A DNA stretch of 64,000 bases, taken from the NCBI RefSeq assembly GCF_937616625.2, contig NC_065571.1, positions 33,317,879 to 33,381,878 of the forward strand, in the 5' to 3' direction. Below are positions 22,739-35,264 of this stretch, piece by piece. Under the pieces are notes generated by a model. That model saw nothing but the letters and a program-made list of their open reading frames with translations. It searched no databases and had not been told where the DNA came from. The stretch comes from Mercurialis annua (lineage: Eukaryota; Streptophyta; Magnoliopsida; Malpighiales; Euphorbiaceae). The translations under genes were made by a program, and so were the position numbers. Numbering within the stretch: position 1 is the first letter of the stretch; each line of letters starts with the position of its first letter.

Positions 22739-23166
22739 GTTGGACTTAAATCGCTAAAATGGTGAAACGTTTGGATTGGATTTGTTTTGTAACGTTTGTA
22801 AACGTTTGGCTTAAATCACTATAAATGTGAAACGCTTGGATTTGTTTCGTTCGACGTTTGTAAAATGTTTGACTTAAATCGCTTAAAATGTGACACGTTT
22901 GCTTTTGTTCCGCAACGTTTGTAAACTTTTGGCTTAAATTGCTAAAAAGGTGAAACGCTTGGATTTATTTCGTAACGTTTGTAAACGTTTTGCTTAAATC
23001 GCGAAAAAGGTGAAACGTTTGGATTTGCTTCGTAACGTTTGTAAACGTTTGGCTTAAATCGTTAAAACGGGGAAACGTGTTGTTTTGTTTCTTAACCTTT
23101 GTATGGATTTGGCTTAAATTGCTAAAAAGGTGAAACGTTTGGATTTGTTTCGCAATATTTGTAAAC
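22739..23166 (-). repeat. Inverted patch of about 430 bp in the satellite
   Basis: Between 22739 and 23166 seven monomers are in reverse orientation, flanked on both sides by forward monomers. The right junction lies in the palindrome AAACGTTT (23163-23170), which reads the same on both strands. The left junction, near AAAATGTTGGACTT, is less clean. Confidence 0.9.
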
Positions 23167-24274
23167 GTTTCCCCATTTTTGCAATTTAAGCCAAACATTA
23201 CGAAACAAATGCAAGTATTTCACCCTTTTAGTAATTTGAGCCAAACCTTTACAAACGATACGAAATAAATCAAAATGTTTCACCTTTTTAGCGATTTATG
23301 CCAAACGTTTACATACGTTACGAAACAAATCCAAGCGTTTCACCTTTTCAGCTATTTAAGCCAAACATTTACAAACGTTACAAAACAAATACAAACGTTT
23401 CACCTTTTTAACGATTTAAGCCAAACGTTTACAGACGGTACAAAACAAATCCAAACGTTTCACCTTTTTTGTGATTGAAGCCAAATGTTTACACATACTA
23501 CGAAACGAATCCAAACATTTCACCTTTTTAGCAATTTAAGCCAAACATTTACAAACGTAACGAAACAAATCCAAACGTTTCACCTTTTTAGCAATTTAAG
23601 CCAAATGTTTACAAACGTTACGAAACAAAACAAAATGTTTCACCTTTTTAGCAATTTAAGCCAAACGTTTACAAACTTTATGAAACAAATCCATAACGAT
23701 TTAAGCCAAACATTTACAAACGTTACGAAACAAATCCAAACGTTTCCCCATTTTAGCGATTTAAGCCAAATGTTTAAAACATTCCGAAACAAATTCAAAC
23801 GTTTCACCTTTGTGGCGACTTAAGCCAAACGTTTATAAACGTTACGAAATAAATCCAAGCGTTTCACTTTTTTAGCGATTTAAGCCAAACGTTATAAACG
23901 TTACAAAAAAAAACCAAATGTTTCACCTTATTAGTGATTTAAGCCAATCGTTTACAAACGTTACGAAACAAATGCAGACGTTTCACCTTTATACAATTTA
24001 AGACAAACGTTTACAAACGTGACAGAAAAAACGTTTCACCTTGTTACGAAACAAAGACAAACGTTACGAAACAAAGCCAAACGTTTCACCTTTTTAGTAA
24101 TTTAAGCCAAACCTAACAAACGTTACGAAATAAATCAAACGTTTCCCCGTTTTAGCGGTTTAAGCCAAACGTTTACAAACATAACGAAACAAATCCAAAA
24201 ATTTCACCTTTATAGCGATTGAAGCCAAACGTTTACAAACGTTATGGAAAAAAACCAAACGTTTCCCCTATTTA
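23167..24274 (+). repeat. 60-bp satellite array, segment 4 (forward orientation)
   Basis: Forward monomers up to the internal end of the reverse-oriented retrotransposon fragment. The last copy ends CGTTTCCCCTATTTA near 24274 in mid-monomer. Confidence 0.95.
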
Positions 24275-24745
24275 CAACAATCAATCACAAATACACATAC
24301 GTTTCTTATATCATATAACTAATTACAGGTTTACATACCTGTGAGCATATCACTCTCCTGAGTGATCGCTTTTTACAGCGCGTCACTGATCTCATCAATC
24401 ATATACTTTCCAATCAATCAATTTAATCATAGTCCATAACAATATTCTTTTATCATATGAGTCTCGAGAGTATATAACTCTTCACAGAGATACTCGAAAG
24501 CGTATTGCTTACTCAAGTAAACACAAAACATAATTTGTGCTCATGCCCACATCTAACTCGACTTCTATTAGCACATATAAGGGAGGACAGTTTTTTAAAA
24601 CGTTTGAAAAATCGATGAAAACGATCATAACGTTCAAAAAACATGAGTGGAAATCCCTATAATCCGCAGTAGTGCCTAGGTACTGACTGACTCTTTCCTA
24701 AATTCCAATTACAAAAGAACAATGGCCTAGGAACACTAAACCATT
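24275..24745 (-). other. Leader remnant of element 2
   Basis: Non-coding sequence downstream of the primer-binding site on the - strand. No gag-like frame is seen, and the remnant ends before any coding sequence would begin. Confidence 0.65.
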
Positions 24746-24757
24746 GCTCTGATACCA
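24746..24757 (-). other. Primer-binding site, initiator tRNA-Met type (element 2)
   Basis: GCTCTGATACCA on the + strand, so TGGTATCAGAGC on the - strand, 4 bp from the LTR end. It fixes this LTR as the 5' LTR of a reverse-oriented element. Confidence 0.92.
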
Positions 24758-25420
24758 AGATTGTCACGACCCAAATTATTGAGTCGCAACCGGCGCTAGG
24801 GAATGGGAGTGGTAGCTCCAAAACCCGTAGCAAGCCTGAAAATACATACTAATTTTTCGCAAATCAAACTATATCTCTTATATCATAATAATATCAAAAT
24901 ATACACGACCCCTGTTAGAAATACACATCAGAGTTAAGGCGTTTCACAAATAGAATCTAACTATTCTAAACTATTGCGGACTTGCTAGAATAAGAGGCTA
25001 GTCTCATGACTAGTACTACTTCCGAGAATTAAAAACTTCGGAAGCTTCGTTCTCCACATCGTACCTAACTCAACCTGTAAAAATTGGAGCAACAACAGGG
25101 TCAGTATAAAACTGAGTGAATACATTTAATTACAAGCAATATTACATAAAGAGTGAAAACGTTTGAAAACCTCTTTATGTAGAAAATATTCTTTTTAGAT
25201 CATACTTCATACGATCTTACTTTGTATATTCACTCATACCTTTATAGGTCATGTACGTGTCATAAACTAAGCGTTTATGTTATAGACGTACTTGATATCC
25301 TTGCCTCATTTTTATGTCTTATGTACGTTTATACTACATACATACTTAACATATTTTGTTTACTGTTATGATTTTGACTGTCTTCATTCTTCTCATTAAG
25401 TTTCTCTAACTTTGTCTTTC

Positions 25421-25612
25421 TGACATCGATAGCAAAGCCAACCAATGTAATCACCTTTCTGACATCGATAGCAAAGCCAACCGATGTGTTTTACATCTCT
25501 GACATCGATAGCAAAGCCAACCGATGTGTTTTACATATCTGACATCGATAGAAAAGCCAACTGATGTATTTTTAATCATCTGACATCGATAGCCACGCCA
25601 ACCGATGTATCT
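25421..25612 (-). repeat. 40-bp tandem repeat, about five copies, in the LTR of element 2
   Basis: Units starting TGACATCGATAGCAAAGCC recur at 25421, 25460, 25500, 25540 and 25581, each followed by an AACCGATGT block and a short T-rich spacer. CATCGATAG and CCGATGT keep nearly the same sequence in every copy. Confidence 0.9.
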
Positions 25613-26593
25613 GATATTATATCTTAATTATTGCTTTTATCCCATGTTGATTCTCGATATATTATGCTTGATTTTATCTTCATATGAGTCCCGAGGACTA
25701 TTATCGAGAATGAGTAAGATACAGGTCTCTGGATTCCTCTACCGAGATCAACCTTGTATCCTAGTTCTTATATTTGGCTATACCAAAGTACAATTCTCGT
25801 TTTACGTTTATTAATTATTTCTATATTCTTTTTGTCCTGTTATATTGATCCTTTATGGACCATGACATGCACATTGCAATCAACAAACATACATCTATAA
25901 CACGCGCACGTATGGGTATTCATTATAATTAAAAGTACGTATGGGAACGTACTATGTTTCTTTATAATATATGAATAATAGTACATATAGGGATGTACTA
26001 TACTTTTCTCGTGCATATTTAATTCGATTTATATTGCCTAACCCTTTCCCGGTTCTTTAAGCATTCATATTCATTTCATATAATTATGTTATTAAAAATA
26101 ACATAATACAAATATTTCAAAACATTCGTACATATATTTTTAAATATATAAGTATTCATAAAGTCGTCCGTATAGGACAATACGCGACTTTATGAATATT
26201 AGCAAGTAATTAAAGTGTACTCACAGGAAACGCTTATCCAAAAACACTTCGGGGCATAGAAACGTCAAGCTTCCCGAGATCTTTGCCCAGCTGCCTTTTG
26301 CCTCGCCAGATCTAAAACATTTTCAAAATATTCGTCTCATATTAGAATCTTATTCTAGAATTGATTCTAGACTCGAGACACGACACGCCAAACTCTTTAA
26401 CCGTCGTGCTCCTCACGTATTTATTCCGATAAACGGTATCTAACTCGTTTACGGATCGAATATCATTTCAAACTCAATTCACGTTTAACCTCGTTAGATT
26501 AACTTATTCCAATTGATCGATAATCAATCAAATTCAATCTCGGGGTGCGAATACGAAACAGGTATCGAAACAGAATCGTCGAGGGAAACGTTT

Positions 26594-26752
26594 AGGTGCA
26601 CGCTCGTTCCCTTACGGTGCACGCTCGTGCCTTGGGGTGCACCTCTTGGTGGTGCACGTTCGTGCACTAGGTGCACGTTCGTGCACTAGGTGCACGGTCG
26701 TGCACCACATATAGGTGCACGTTCGTTCACCTTGTGTGCACGACCCCTTGAA
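26594..26752 (-). repeat. GGTGCACG palindrome cluster in the LTR of element 2
   Basis: Six or more copies of GGTGCACG-nn-CGTGCACC or degenerate forms. The best is GGTGCACGGTCGTGCACC at 26689-26706, with 8-bp arms around 2 bp. The layout parallels GGTGTGCG-nn-CGCACACC in the solo LTR at 10261-10378, with different bases in the arms. Confidence 0.88.
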
Positions 26753-27104
26753 CCGTTTTCCGGGGCGTTCCGACGTGCTACTAGCGTAAAAACGCTCAAA
26801 CTCATCCAAAACGCTTATTCTAAGCTCAAAACGCTATAAACCAATCCTATAATCGATAAAACGATAAAATCGTTTCGTGGCCTAAAACTTTGACTCTATA
26901 TATCAAGAATTTCATCCATCCAAACGATAAAACGTCAAGCTTACCGTGATTCGCCACTGAAATACGATCGTATCGAGGTATAGAACGTCGAAAACGGACG
27001 AGAAACGAAGATCGAGCGACGGATCGTAAGTTATCGTCGAAGGATAAGAAATTGATCTGATAGTTTTTAAGTTTCTGGATTCTTCATCCTTCATCTGAAG
27101 GTTT

Positions 27105-27112
27105 CTTATATA
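27105..27112 (-). promoter_or_regulatory. TATA box in the LTR of element 2
   Basis: TATATAAG on the - strand, followed by AAA as in the nested solo LTR. It lies 168 bp before the GTAAGC donor-like site. Confidence 0.6.
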
Positions 27113-27638
27113 TAATGGCCAATTGACACTTTGGTCCTTCATTTCTTTAACTTAAACCATTTCTCTTTTAAGCTTATCCTTTTAACCAAATAGTTAATTT
27201 CTCATTTTAACTCAATTACTTACATATTATTTATATCCAAATAAATAATACTAACCCAAAATTATCATATTTCGTGAATAATCTTCTAATTGTTATTCTC
27301 GAGGCTTAATTGGCTAATTTGCACTTTTGTACTTAAACTTCTAAAAATTTGCAATTTAGCCCAAAACATATCCGCGTCCAAATTTTAAAAGGTCTCCTGA
27401 TTGACTCGAGACTTTTACCTCAGATACTATAAAACATTTTACGGAACTTGGCAAAATAAATTCCCTTACGGGGTTTATAATTTATTTTATATTAATTTTC
27501 GAAGTTATTTCCTTAAATCCCGCTAATTAGCTTAAGAGAAATTATTCCAATTTCCCAATTTAATAAATTAAATTCTTCTTAACTGAATTTATCGGAATTT
27601 CTGACACGTGGCACGACTTAATTATTTGGGGTATTACA

Positions 27639-30600
27639 GAAACAAATTCAAACGTTTCCCCTTTTTACCGATTTAAGCCAAACATTTACAAGCGTAACGA
27701 AACAAGTCCAAGCGTTTTACATTTTTAGAGATTTAAGCCAAAAGTATACAAACGTTACGAAACAAATCCAAACGTTTCACCTTTTTAGCGATTTAAGCAA
27801 ACAATTACAAAAGTTACGAAACAAATACCAACATTTCACATTTTTAGCAATTTAAGTCGAACATTTGCAAACGTTGCAAAACAAAACCAAACATTTCACC
27901 TTTTTACAACTTAAGCCAAACGTTTACAAACGTTTCCCCATTTTAGCGAATTAAGCCAAACGTTTAAAACTTTACGAAACAAATCCAAACATTTCGCCTT
28001 TTTAGCAATTTATGCCAAACGTTTACAAACGTTACGAAACAAATCCAAACGTTTCCCCTTTTTATCGATTGAAGCCAAACATTTTCAAACGTTACAAAAA
28101 ATCCAAATGTTTCACCTTTTTAGTGATTTAAGAAAATCGTGTACAAATGTTACGAAACAAATCCAAATGTTTCACCTTTTTAGAGATTTAAGCCAAAGGT
28201 TTATAAATGATACGAAACAAATCCAAACGTTTCACCTTTTTAGAAATTTAAGCCAAATGTCTACAACGTTACGAAACAAATTGAAGCGTTTCACCTATTG
28301 TGCAATTTAAGCCAAACGTTTACAAATGTTACGAAACAAATCCAAATGTTTCACCTTTTTAGCGATTTAAGCCAAACGTTTACAAACATTACTAAATAAA
28401 TCCAAATGTTTCCCCTTTTTAGCGATTAAAGCCAAACGTTTACAAAATGTTACGAAACAAATCCAAACGTTTCGCCTTTTTAGCAATTTAGGCCAAATCT
28501 TTACAAACGTTACGAAACAAATCCAAACGTTTTCCCTTTTTAGTGATTTAAGCCAAACGTTTACAAACGTTATGAAATAAAGCGAAACAATTTAAGCATT
28601 ACGAAACAAATCAAAACGTTTCACATTTTTAACGATTAAAGCCAAACCTTTACAAACGTTACGAACAAAACCAAGCGTTTCACATTTTTAGCAATTTAAG
28701 TTAAATGTTAACAAACGCTACAAAACCAATCCAAGCTTTTCACCATTTTAGCAATTTAAGCTAAAGTTTTACAAACGTTATGAAACAAATCCAAATGTTT
28801 CATCTATTTATCGATTTAAGCCGAACGTTTATAAAAGTTACGAAACAAAACCAAACATTTAACCTTTTTAGCAATTTAAGCCAAACATCTACAAACATTA
28901 CGAAACAAATATAAACGTTTCCCCATTTTAGTGATTTAAGCCAAACGTTACGAAACAAATCCAAAAATTTCACATTTTTGGCGATTAATGCCAAACGTTT
29001 CCAAACGTTACGAAACAAATCCAAACGTTTCCCCTTTTTAGCAATTGAAGCCAAACGTTTACAAATAAACAAAATCCAAACGTTACACCTTTTTAGCGAT
29101 TTAAGCCAAACCTGTACAAACGTTACAAAACAAATCCAAACGTCTCACCTTTTTAGCGATTTAAGCCAAACCTTTACAAATCTTATTAAACAAATCAAAA
29201 TGTTTCACCTTTTTAGAAATTTAAGCCAAACGTTTATAAACGCTACGAAACAAATCCAAGTGTTTCACCTTTTTAGCAATTTAAGCCAAAGTTTACATAC
29301 ATTACGAAACAATCCCAAGTGTTTCACCTTTTTAGCAATTTAAGACAACTGTTTACAAACGTTACGAAACAAATCCAAATGTTTCACCTTTTTATCGATT
29401 GAAACCAAACATTTTCAAACATTACGAAAAAATCCAAATGTTTCACCTTTTTAGCGATTTAAGCAAAACGATTACAAACGTTACGAAACAAATCCAAATG
29501 TTTCACCTTTTTAGCGATATAGGCCAAACGTTTACAAAAGTTATGATACAAATCCAAGCGTTTCACCTTTTTAGCAATTTAAGCGAAACGTTTACAAACG
29601 TTACGAAACAAAACCAAATGTTTCACTTTTTTAGCGATTTAAGCCAAACGTTTACAAACGTTAAAAAACAAAACAAAACTTTTAAAACGTTACGAAACAA
29701 ATCCAAACGTTTACAAACGTTACAAAACAACACCAAACATTTCCCCATTTTAGCGATTTAAGCCAAACATTTATCAACATTACGAAACAAAACCAAACGT
29801 TTATAAACATTTTGAAACAAATTTAAACGTTTTCCATTTTATTGATTTAAGTCAAACTTGTACAAACTTTACGAAACAAATCCAAACTTTTCACCTTTTA
29901 GTGATTGAAGCCAAACGTTTACAAACTTTACGAAACAAATCCAAACGTTTTGAAACAAATCCAAACGTTCAAAACGTTACGAAACAAACCCAACCATTTC
30001 ACCTTTCTAGCGATTTAAGCCGAACATTTGCAAAGTTACGAAACTAAAGAAAACGTTTCACCTTTTAATCAATTTAAGCCAAACGTTTACAAACGTTATG
30101 AAACAAATTTAAACGTTTCCCCTTTTTAGCGATTTAAGCCAAACGTTTAAAAACATTACGAAACAAATCCAAGCGTTTCAACTTTTTAGCAATTTAAGCC
30201 AAACGTTTACAAACATTACGAAACAAATCCAAGCCTTTCACCTTTTTAGCAATTTAAACCAAACGTTTAAAATATTACGAAACAAATTCAACTGTTTCAC
30301 ATTTATAGCAATTTAAGCCAAACGTTTGCAAACGTTACGAAACAAATCTAAACGTTTCACTGTTTTAGTGATTTAAGCCAAACGTTTACAAACGTTTTAA
30401 AACAAATCATAATGTTTCACCTTTTTAGTGATTTAAGACGAACATTTGCAAACGTTACGAAACAAAACCAAACGTTCCACCTTTTTTGCGATTTAAGCCA
30501 ACCGTTTTCAAACATTACGGAACAAATCCAAACGTTTCCCCTTTTAAGCGATTTAAGCCACACGTTTACAAACGTTAAGAAACAAATCCAAACATTTCAC

Positions 30601-33600
30601 ATTTTTAGCGATTTAAGCCAAAAATTCACAAACGTTACGAAACAAATCCAAACGTTTCACCTTTTTAGCGATTTAAGCCAAACGTTTACAAAGGTTATGA
30701 AACAAATTCAAACGTGTCACCTTTTAAGCAATTTAAGCAAAACTTTTACAAACGTTACGAAACAGATCCAAACGTTTCACCTTTTGAGCGATTTAAGCCA
30801 AACATTTACAAAGGTTACGAAACAAATAAAACGTTTCACCTTTTTAGCGATTTAAGCCAAACGTTTACAAAGGTTACGAAGAAAATCCAAACGTTTCCCT
30901 TTTTAGCAATTTAAGCCAAATGTTTACAAACGTTACGAAACTAATCCAAACGTTTCACCTTTTTAACGATTTAAGCAAAACATTTCCCTTTTTTAGCAAT
31001 TTAAGTCAAACGGTTTAAAAACGTTACGATACAAATACAAACGTTTCACAATTTTAGCGATTTAAGCCGAACGTTTAAAAGGCTACGAAAGAAAATCAAA
31101 CTTTTAAAATTATACGAAGCAAATTAAAACGTTTCACCTTTTTAGCGATTTAAGCCAAACGTTTACAAACGTTATGAAATCTCAAACGTTTCACCTTTTT
31201 AGCGAAACGTTTACAAATGTTACAAAACAAATCCAAACCTTTTACCTTTTTATCGATTTAAGCCAAACGTTTACAAACGTTACGAAACAAATCCAAACAT
31301 TGTCACCTTTTTAGCAAATTAAGCAAAAAGTTTACAAACGTTACGAAACGGATCTAAACGTTTCACCTTTTTAGCGATTTAAGCCAAGCTTTTACAAAGG
31401 TTATTAAACAAAACCAAACATTTTACCTTTTTAGCGACTTCCGCGAAACTTCTACAAAGGTTAGGAAACAAATCCAAATGTGTCAGTTTTTTTAGAAATT
31501 TAAGCCAAACGTTTCAAAACAAATCCAAAAGTTGAAAATATTACGAAACAAATTCAAACGTTTCACCTTTTTAACGATTTAAGCCGAACGTTTACAATCG
31601 TTACGAAACAAAATCAAACGTTTAAAATGTTACGAAACAAATCAAACGTTTCACCTTTTTAGCAATTTAAGCTAAACATTTACAAACGTTACGAAACAAA
31701 TCCAAGCGTTTCACCTTTTTAGCGATTTAAACCAAACGTTTACAAACTTACGAAAATATAAACGTTTCACCTTTTTAGTGATATCAGCCAAACGTTTACT
31801 AACATTACGAAACAAATGCAAATGTTTCACCTTTTTAGCAATTTAAGCCAAACGTTTACAAACGTTACGAAACAAATCTACACGTTTCACCTTTTTAGCG
31901 ATTTAAGGCAAACATTTACAAAAGTTACAAAACAAATCTAAATGTTTCGCCTTTTTAGCAATTTAAGCCAAACGTATACAAACTTTACGAAACAAATCCA
32001 AGCGCTTCACCTTTTTAGCAATTTAAGGCAAACGTTTACTAATGTTCCGAAACAAATTCAAGCGTTTCACCTTTTTAGTAATTGAAGCCAAACATTTACA
32101 AACGTTACGAAACAAATCCAAGCGTTTCACCTTTTTAGCAATTTAAGTCAAACGTTTACAAACGTTACGAAACAAATCCAACTGTTTCATCTTTTTAGCG
32201 ATTTAAGCCGAACGTTTACAAACGTTACGAAACAAAACCAAACATTTCACCTTTTTAGCAAATTAAGCCAAACGTTTACAAATATTACGAAGCAAATCCA
32301 AGTGTTTCACCTTTTTAGCGATTAAAGCCAAACGTTTACAAACATTACAAATCAAAACCAAACGTTTCCCCTTTTTAGCTATTTAAGCCAAACGTTTACA
32401 AACGTTACGAAAAAAATTCAAACGTTTCACCTTTTTAGCGAATAAGCCAAACGATACAAAACAACACCAACCGTTTAAAACGTTGCGAAACAAATACAAA
32501 CATTTCACATTTTTAGCGATTTAAGCCACACCCTTACAAACGTTTAGAAACAAAACCAAGCGTTTCACCTTTTTAGCAATTTAAGCCAAACGTTTACAAA
32601 CGTTACGAAACAAATCCAAGCGTTTCACCTTTTTAGCAATTTAAGGCAAACGTTAACTAATGTTCAGAAACAAATTCAAGCATTTCCCCTTTTTATTAAT
32701 TTATGCCAAACGTTTTCAAATGTTACGAAACAAATCCAAGAGTTTCACCTTTTTAGTAATTTAAGCCAAACATTTGCAAACGTTACGAAACAAATCCAAA
32801 CGTTTCATCTTTTTAGCGATATACGCCGAACGTTTACAAACTTTACAAAACAAAACCAAACATTTCACCTTTTTAGCAAATTAAACCAAACGTTTACAAG
32901 CATTTCCCCATTTTAGCCATTTAAGCCAAACGTATAAAACTTTACGAAACAAATCCAAACATTTCACCTTTTTAGCAAATTAAGCCAAACGTTTACAAAC
33001 GTTTCCCCATTTTAGCGATTTAAGCCAAACGTTTAAAACTTTACAAAACAAATCCAAACGTTTCACTTTTTTATCGATTGAAGCCCAACGTTTTCAATCG
33101 TTACGAAAAAAATCCAAAATTTTTCACCTTTCTAGCAATTTAAGCAGAACTTGTACAACCGTTACGAAACAAATCCAAATGTTTCACCTTTTTCGCATTT
33201 TAAACCAAATGTTTACAAAGGTTACGAAACAAATCCAAATGTTTCACCTTTTTAGAAATTTAAACCAAACGTTTACAAACGTTACGAAACAAATCCAAGT
33301 GTTTCACCTTTTTATAAATTTAAGGCAAACGTTTACAAACGTTACGAAACAAATTCAACCGTTTCACCTTTTTAGCGATTTAAGCCAAACATTTACAAAT
33401 GTTACGAAAGAAATCCAAAAATTTCACCTTTTTAGCGATTTAAGCCAAACGTTTACAAACATTACGAAACAAATCCAAACGTCTAACCTTTTTAGCGATT
33501 TTAGCCAAACGTGTACAAAATGTTACGAAACAAATCCAAACGTTTCTCCTTTTTAGCAATTTAAGCAAAATGTTTACAAGCGTTACATAATTAATCCAAA

Positions 33601-35264
33601 CGTTTCACCTTTTTAGCAATTTAAGCCAAACGTTTACAAACGTTACGAAATAAAACCAAACAATTAAAACATTACGAAACAAATCTAAACGTTTCACATT
33701 TTTAGCGATTTAAGCCAAACCTTTACAAACGTTACAAAACAAAACCAAGCGTTTCACCTTTTTAGCAATTTATGCCAAACCTTTATAAACGTTAAGAAAG
33801 AAATCCAAGCGTTTCACCTTTTTAGCAATTTAAGCCAAACATTTATAAACATTACGAAACAAATCCAAATGTTTCATCTTTTTAGCGATTTAAGCTGAAC
33901 GTTTACGAACGTTACGAAACAAATTCAAATCTTTCCCTGTTTTAGCAATTTAAGGCAAACGTTTAAAAACGTTACGAAATAAATCCCAACGTTTTGCCAT
34001 TTTAGCAATTGAAACCAAACGATTACAAACGTTATGGAAAAAATCCAAACGTTTCATCTTTTTACCGATTTAAGCCAAATGTGTTCAAACGTTACTAAAC
34101 AAATCCAAACGTTTTATCTTTTTAGCGATTTAAGCCAAACGTAACAAAGGATATGAAAAAAATCCAAATGTTTCACCTTTTTAACTATTTAAGCGAAACG
34201 TTTACAAAAATTACGAAACAAATCCAAGCGTTTCACCTTTATAGCCAAAAGTTTACAAACGTTACGAAACAAATCCAAGTGTTTCACCTTTTTAGCAATT
34301 TAAGCCGAACGTTTACAAACGTTACGAAACAAATCCAAACGCATCACCTTTTTAGCGGTTTTAGCCAAACGTTTACAAACGTTACGAAACAAATCCAAAC
34401 GTTTGACCTTATTATCGATTGAAGCCAAACGATTACAAACGATACAAAAAAATCCGAATGTTTCACCTTTTTAGAGATTTAAGCAAAACGTGTACAAACG
34501 TTACGAAACAAATCCAAATGTTTCACCTTTTTAGCTATTTAAGCCAAATGGTTACAAAGGTTATGAAATAAATCCAAACGTTTCACCTTTTTTAGTAATT
34601 TAAGCCAAACGTTACGATACAAATCCAAGTGTTTCACCTTTTTAGCAATTTAAGCCAAACGTTTACAAACGTTACGAAACATATCCAAGTGTTTTAACTT
34701 TTTAGCAATTTAAGCCAAAAGTTTACAAACGTTACGAAACAAATCCAAAAGTTTCACTTTTTTAGCGATTTAAGCCAAATATTTACAAACGTTACCAAAC
34801 ATATTCAAACGTTTCACTTTTTTAGCGATTTAAGCCAAACATGTAGAAACATTGCGAAACAAATCCAAACGTCTCACCTTTTTAGCGATTAAAGCCAAAC
34901 GTTTACAAATGTTACGAAACAAATCTAAACGTTTCTCCTTTTTAGCAATTTAAACCAAACGTTTACAAACGTTGCGAAATAAATCCAAGCATTTCACCTT
35001 TTTAGCAATTTAAGCGAAATGTTTACAAACGTTACGAAACAAATCAAAGAGTTTCGCCTTTTTAGCAATTTAAGCCAAACGTTTACAAACGTTACGAAAC
35101 AAATCCAAACTTTTCACCTTTTTCGCGATTTAAGCCAAACGTTCACAAACGTTATGAAAAAAATCCAAACGTTTCATTTTTAACGATTTAAGCCAAACGT
35201 TTACAAACATTACAAAACAAATCCAAACTATTCACCTTTTTAGTGATGTAAGCCAAACAGTAAC
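27639..35264 (+). repeat. 60-bp satellite array, segment 5 (forward orientation)
   Basis: About 127 forward monomers. Two linked variants are common. One has AAGCG in place of AAACG before the TTTCACC block, together with AGCAATTTAAG. The other has AAACG together with AGCGATTTAAG. From about 34240 the array enters a block that is repeated from about 42070. It is interrupted at 35265 by a solo LTR. Confidence 0.97.
35260..35264 (+). repeat. Left target-site duplication GTAAC of the Copia-like solo LTR
   Basis: GTAAC before the LTR is repeated at 37222-37226. The sister satellite copy has the uninterrupted site, GTCAC, at 43087-43091. Confidence 0.95.

Larger units (their letters stand above)
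24275..27638 (-). mobile_element. Element 2: truncated reverse-oriented Ty3-gypsy fragment (LTR, PBS, leader)
   Basis: On the - strand it starts with a complete LTR (27638 to 24762), then a tRNA-Met primer-binding site, then about 470 bp of leader that stops abruptly in satellite near 24275. No gag, pol or second LTR remains. The LTR 3' end matches that of the nested solo LTR at 9463-11862, so both belong to related Tekay-like families. A deletion or rearrangement removed everything downstream of the leader. Confidence 0.9.
24762..27638 (-). repeat. LTR of element 2
   Basis: A 2,877-bp LTR. On the - strand it begins TGTAATACCCC and ends GGGTCGTGACA. It holds TATATAAG (27105-27112), a donor-like CGGTAAGC (GTAAGC at 26944-26939), a palindromic GGTGCACG cluster (26594-26752) and a 40-bp tandem repeat (25421-25612). 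The order TATA, donor, palindromes is the same as in the nested solo LTR. Open frames at 25605-25814, 26612-26809 and 26912-27142 are chance frames. Confidence 0.92.

Noticed and set aside
24746..24757. tRNA gene fragment
   Set aside because: Only the 12-base complement of the tRNA-Met 3' end is present, placed 4 bp from an LTR end, as expected for a primer-binding site.
26612..26809. Cys/Thr-rich reverse-strand frame in the LTR of element 2
   Set aside because: It is a translation of the GGTGCACG palindrome repeats and has no conserved start or homologue visible here.
28800..29072. Reverse-strand basic repeat frames (KRLDLFRNV-like)
   Set aside because: They are the reverse translation of the same satellite monomers, with no independent evidence of coding.
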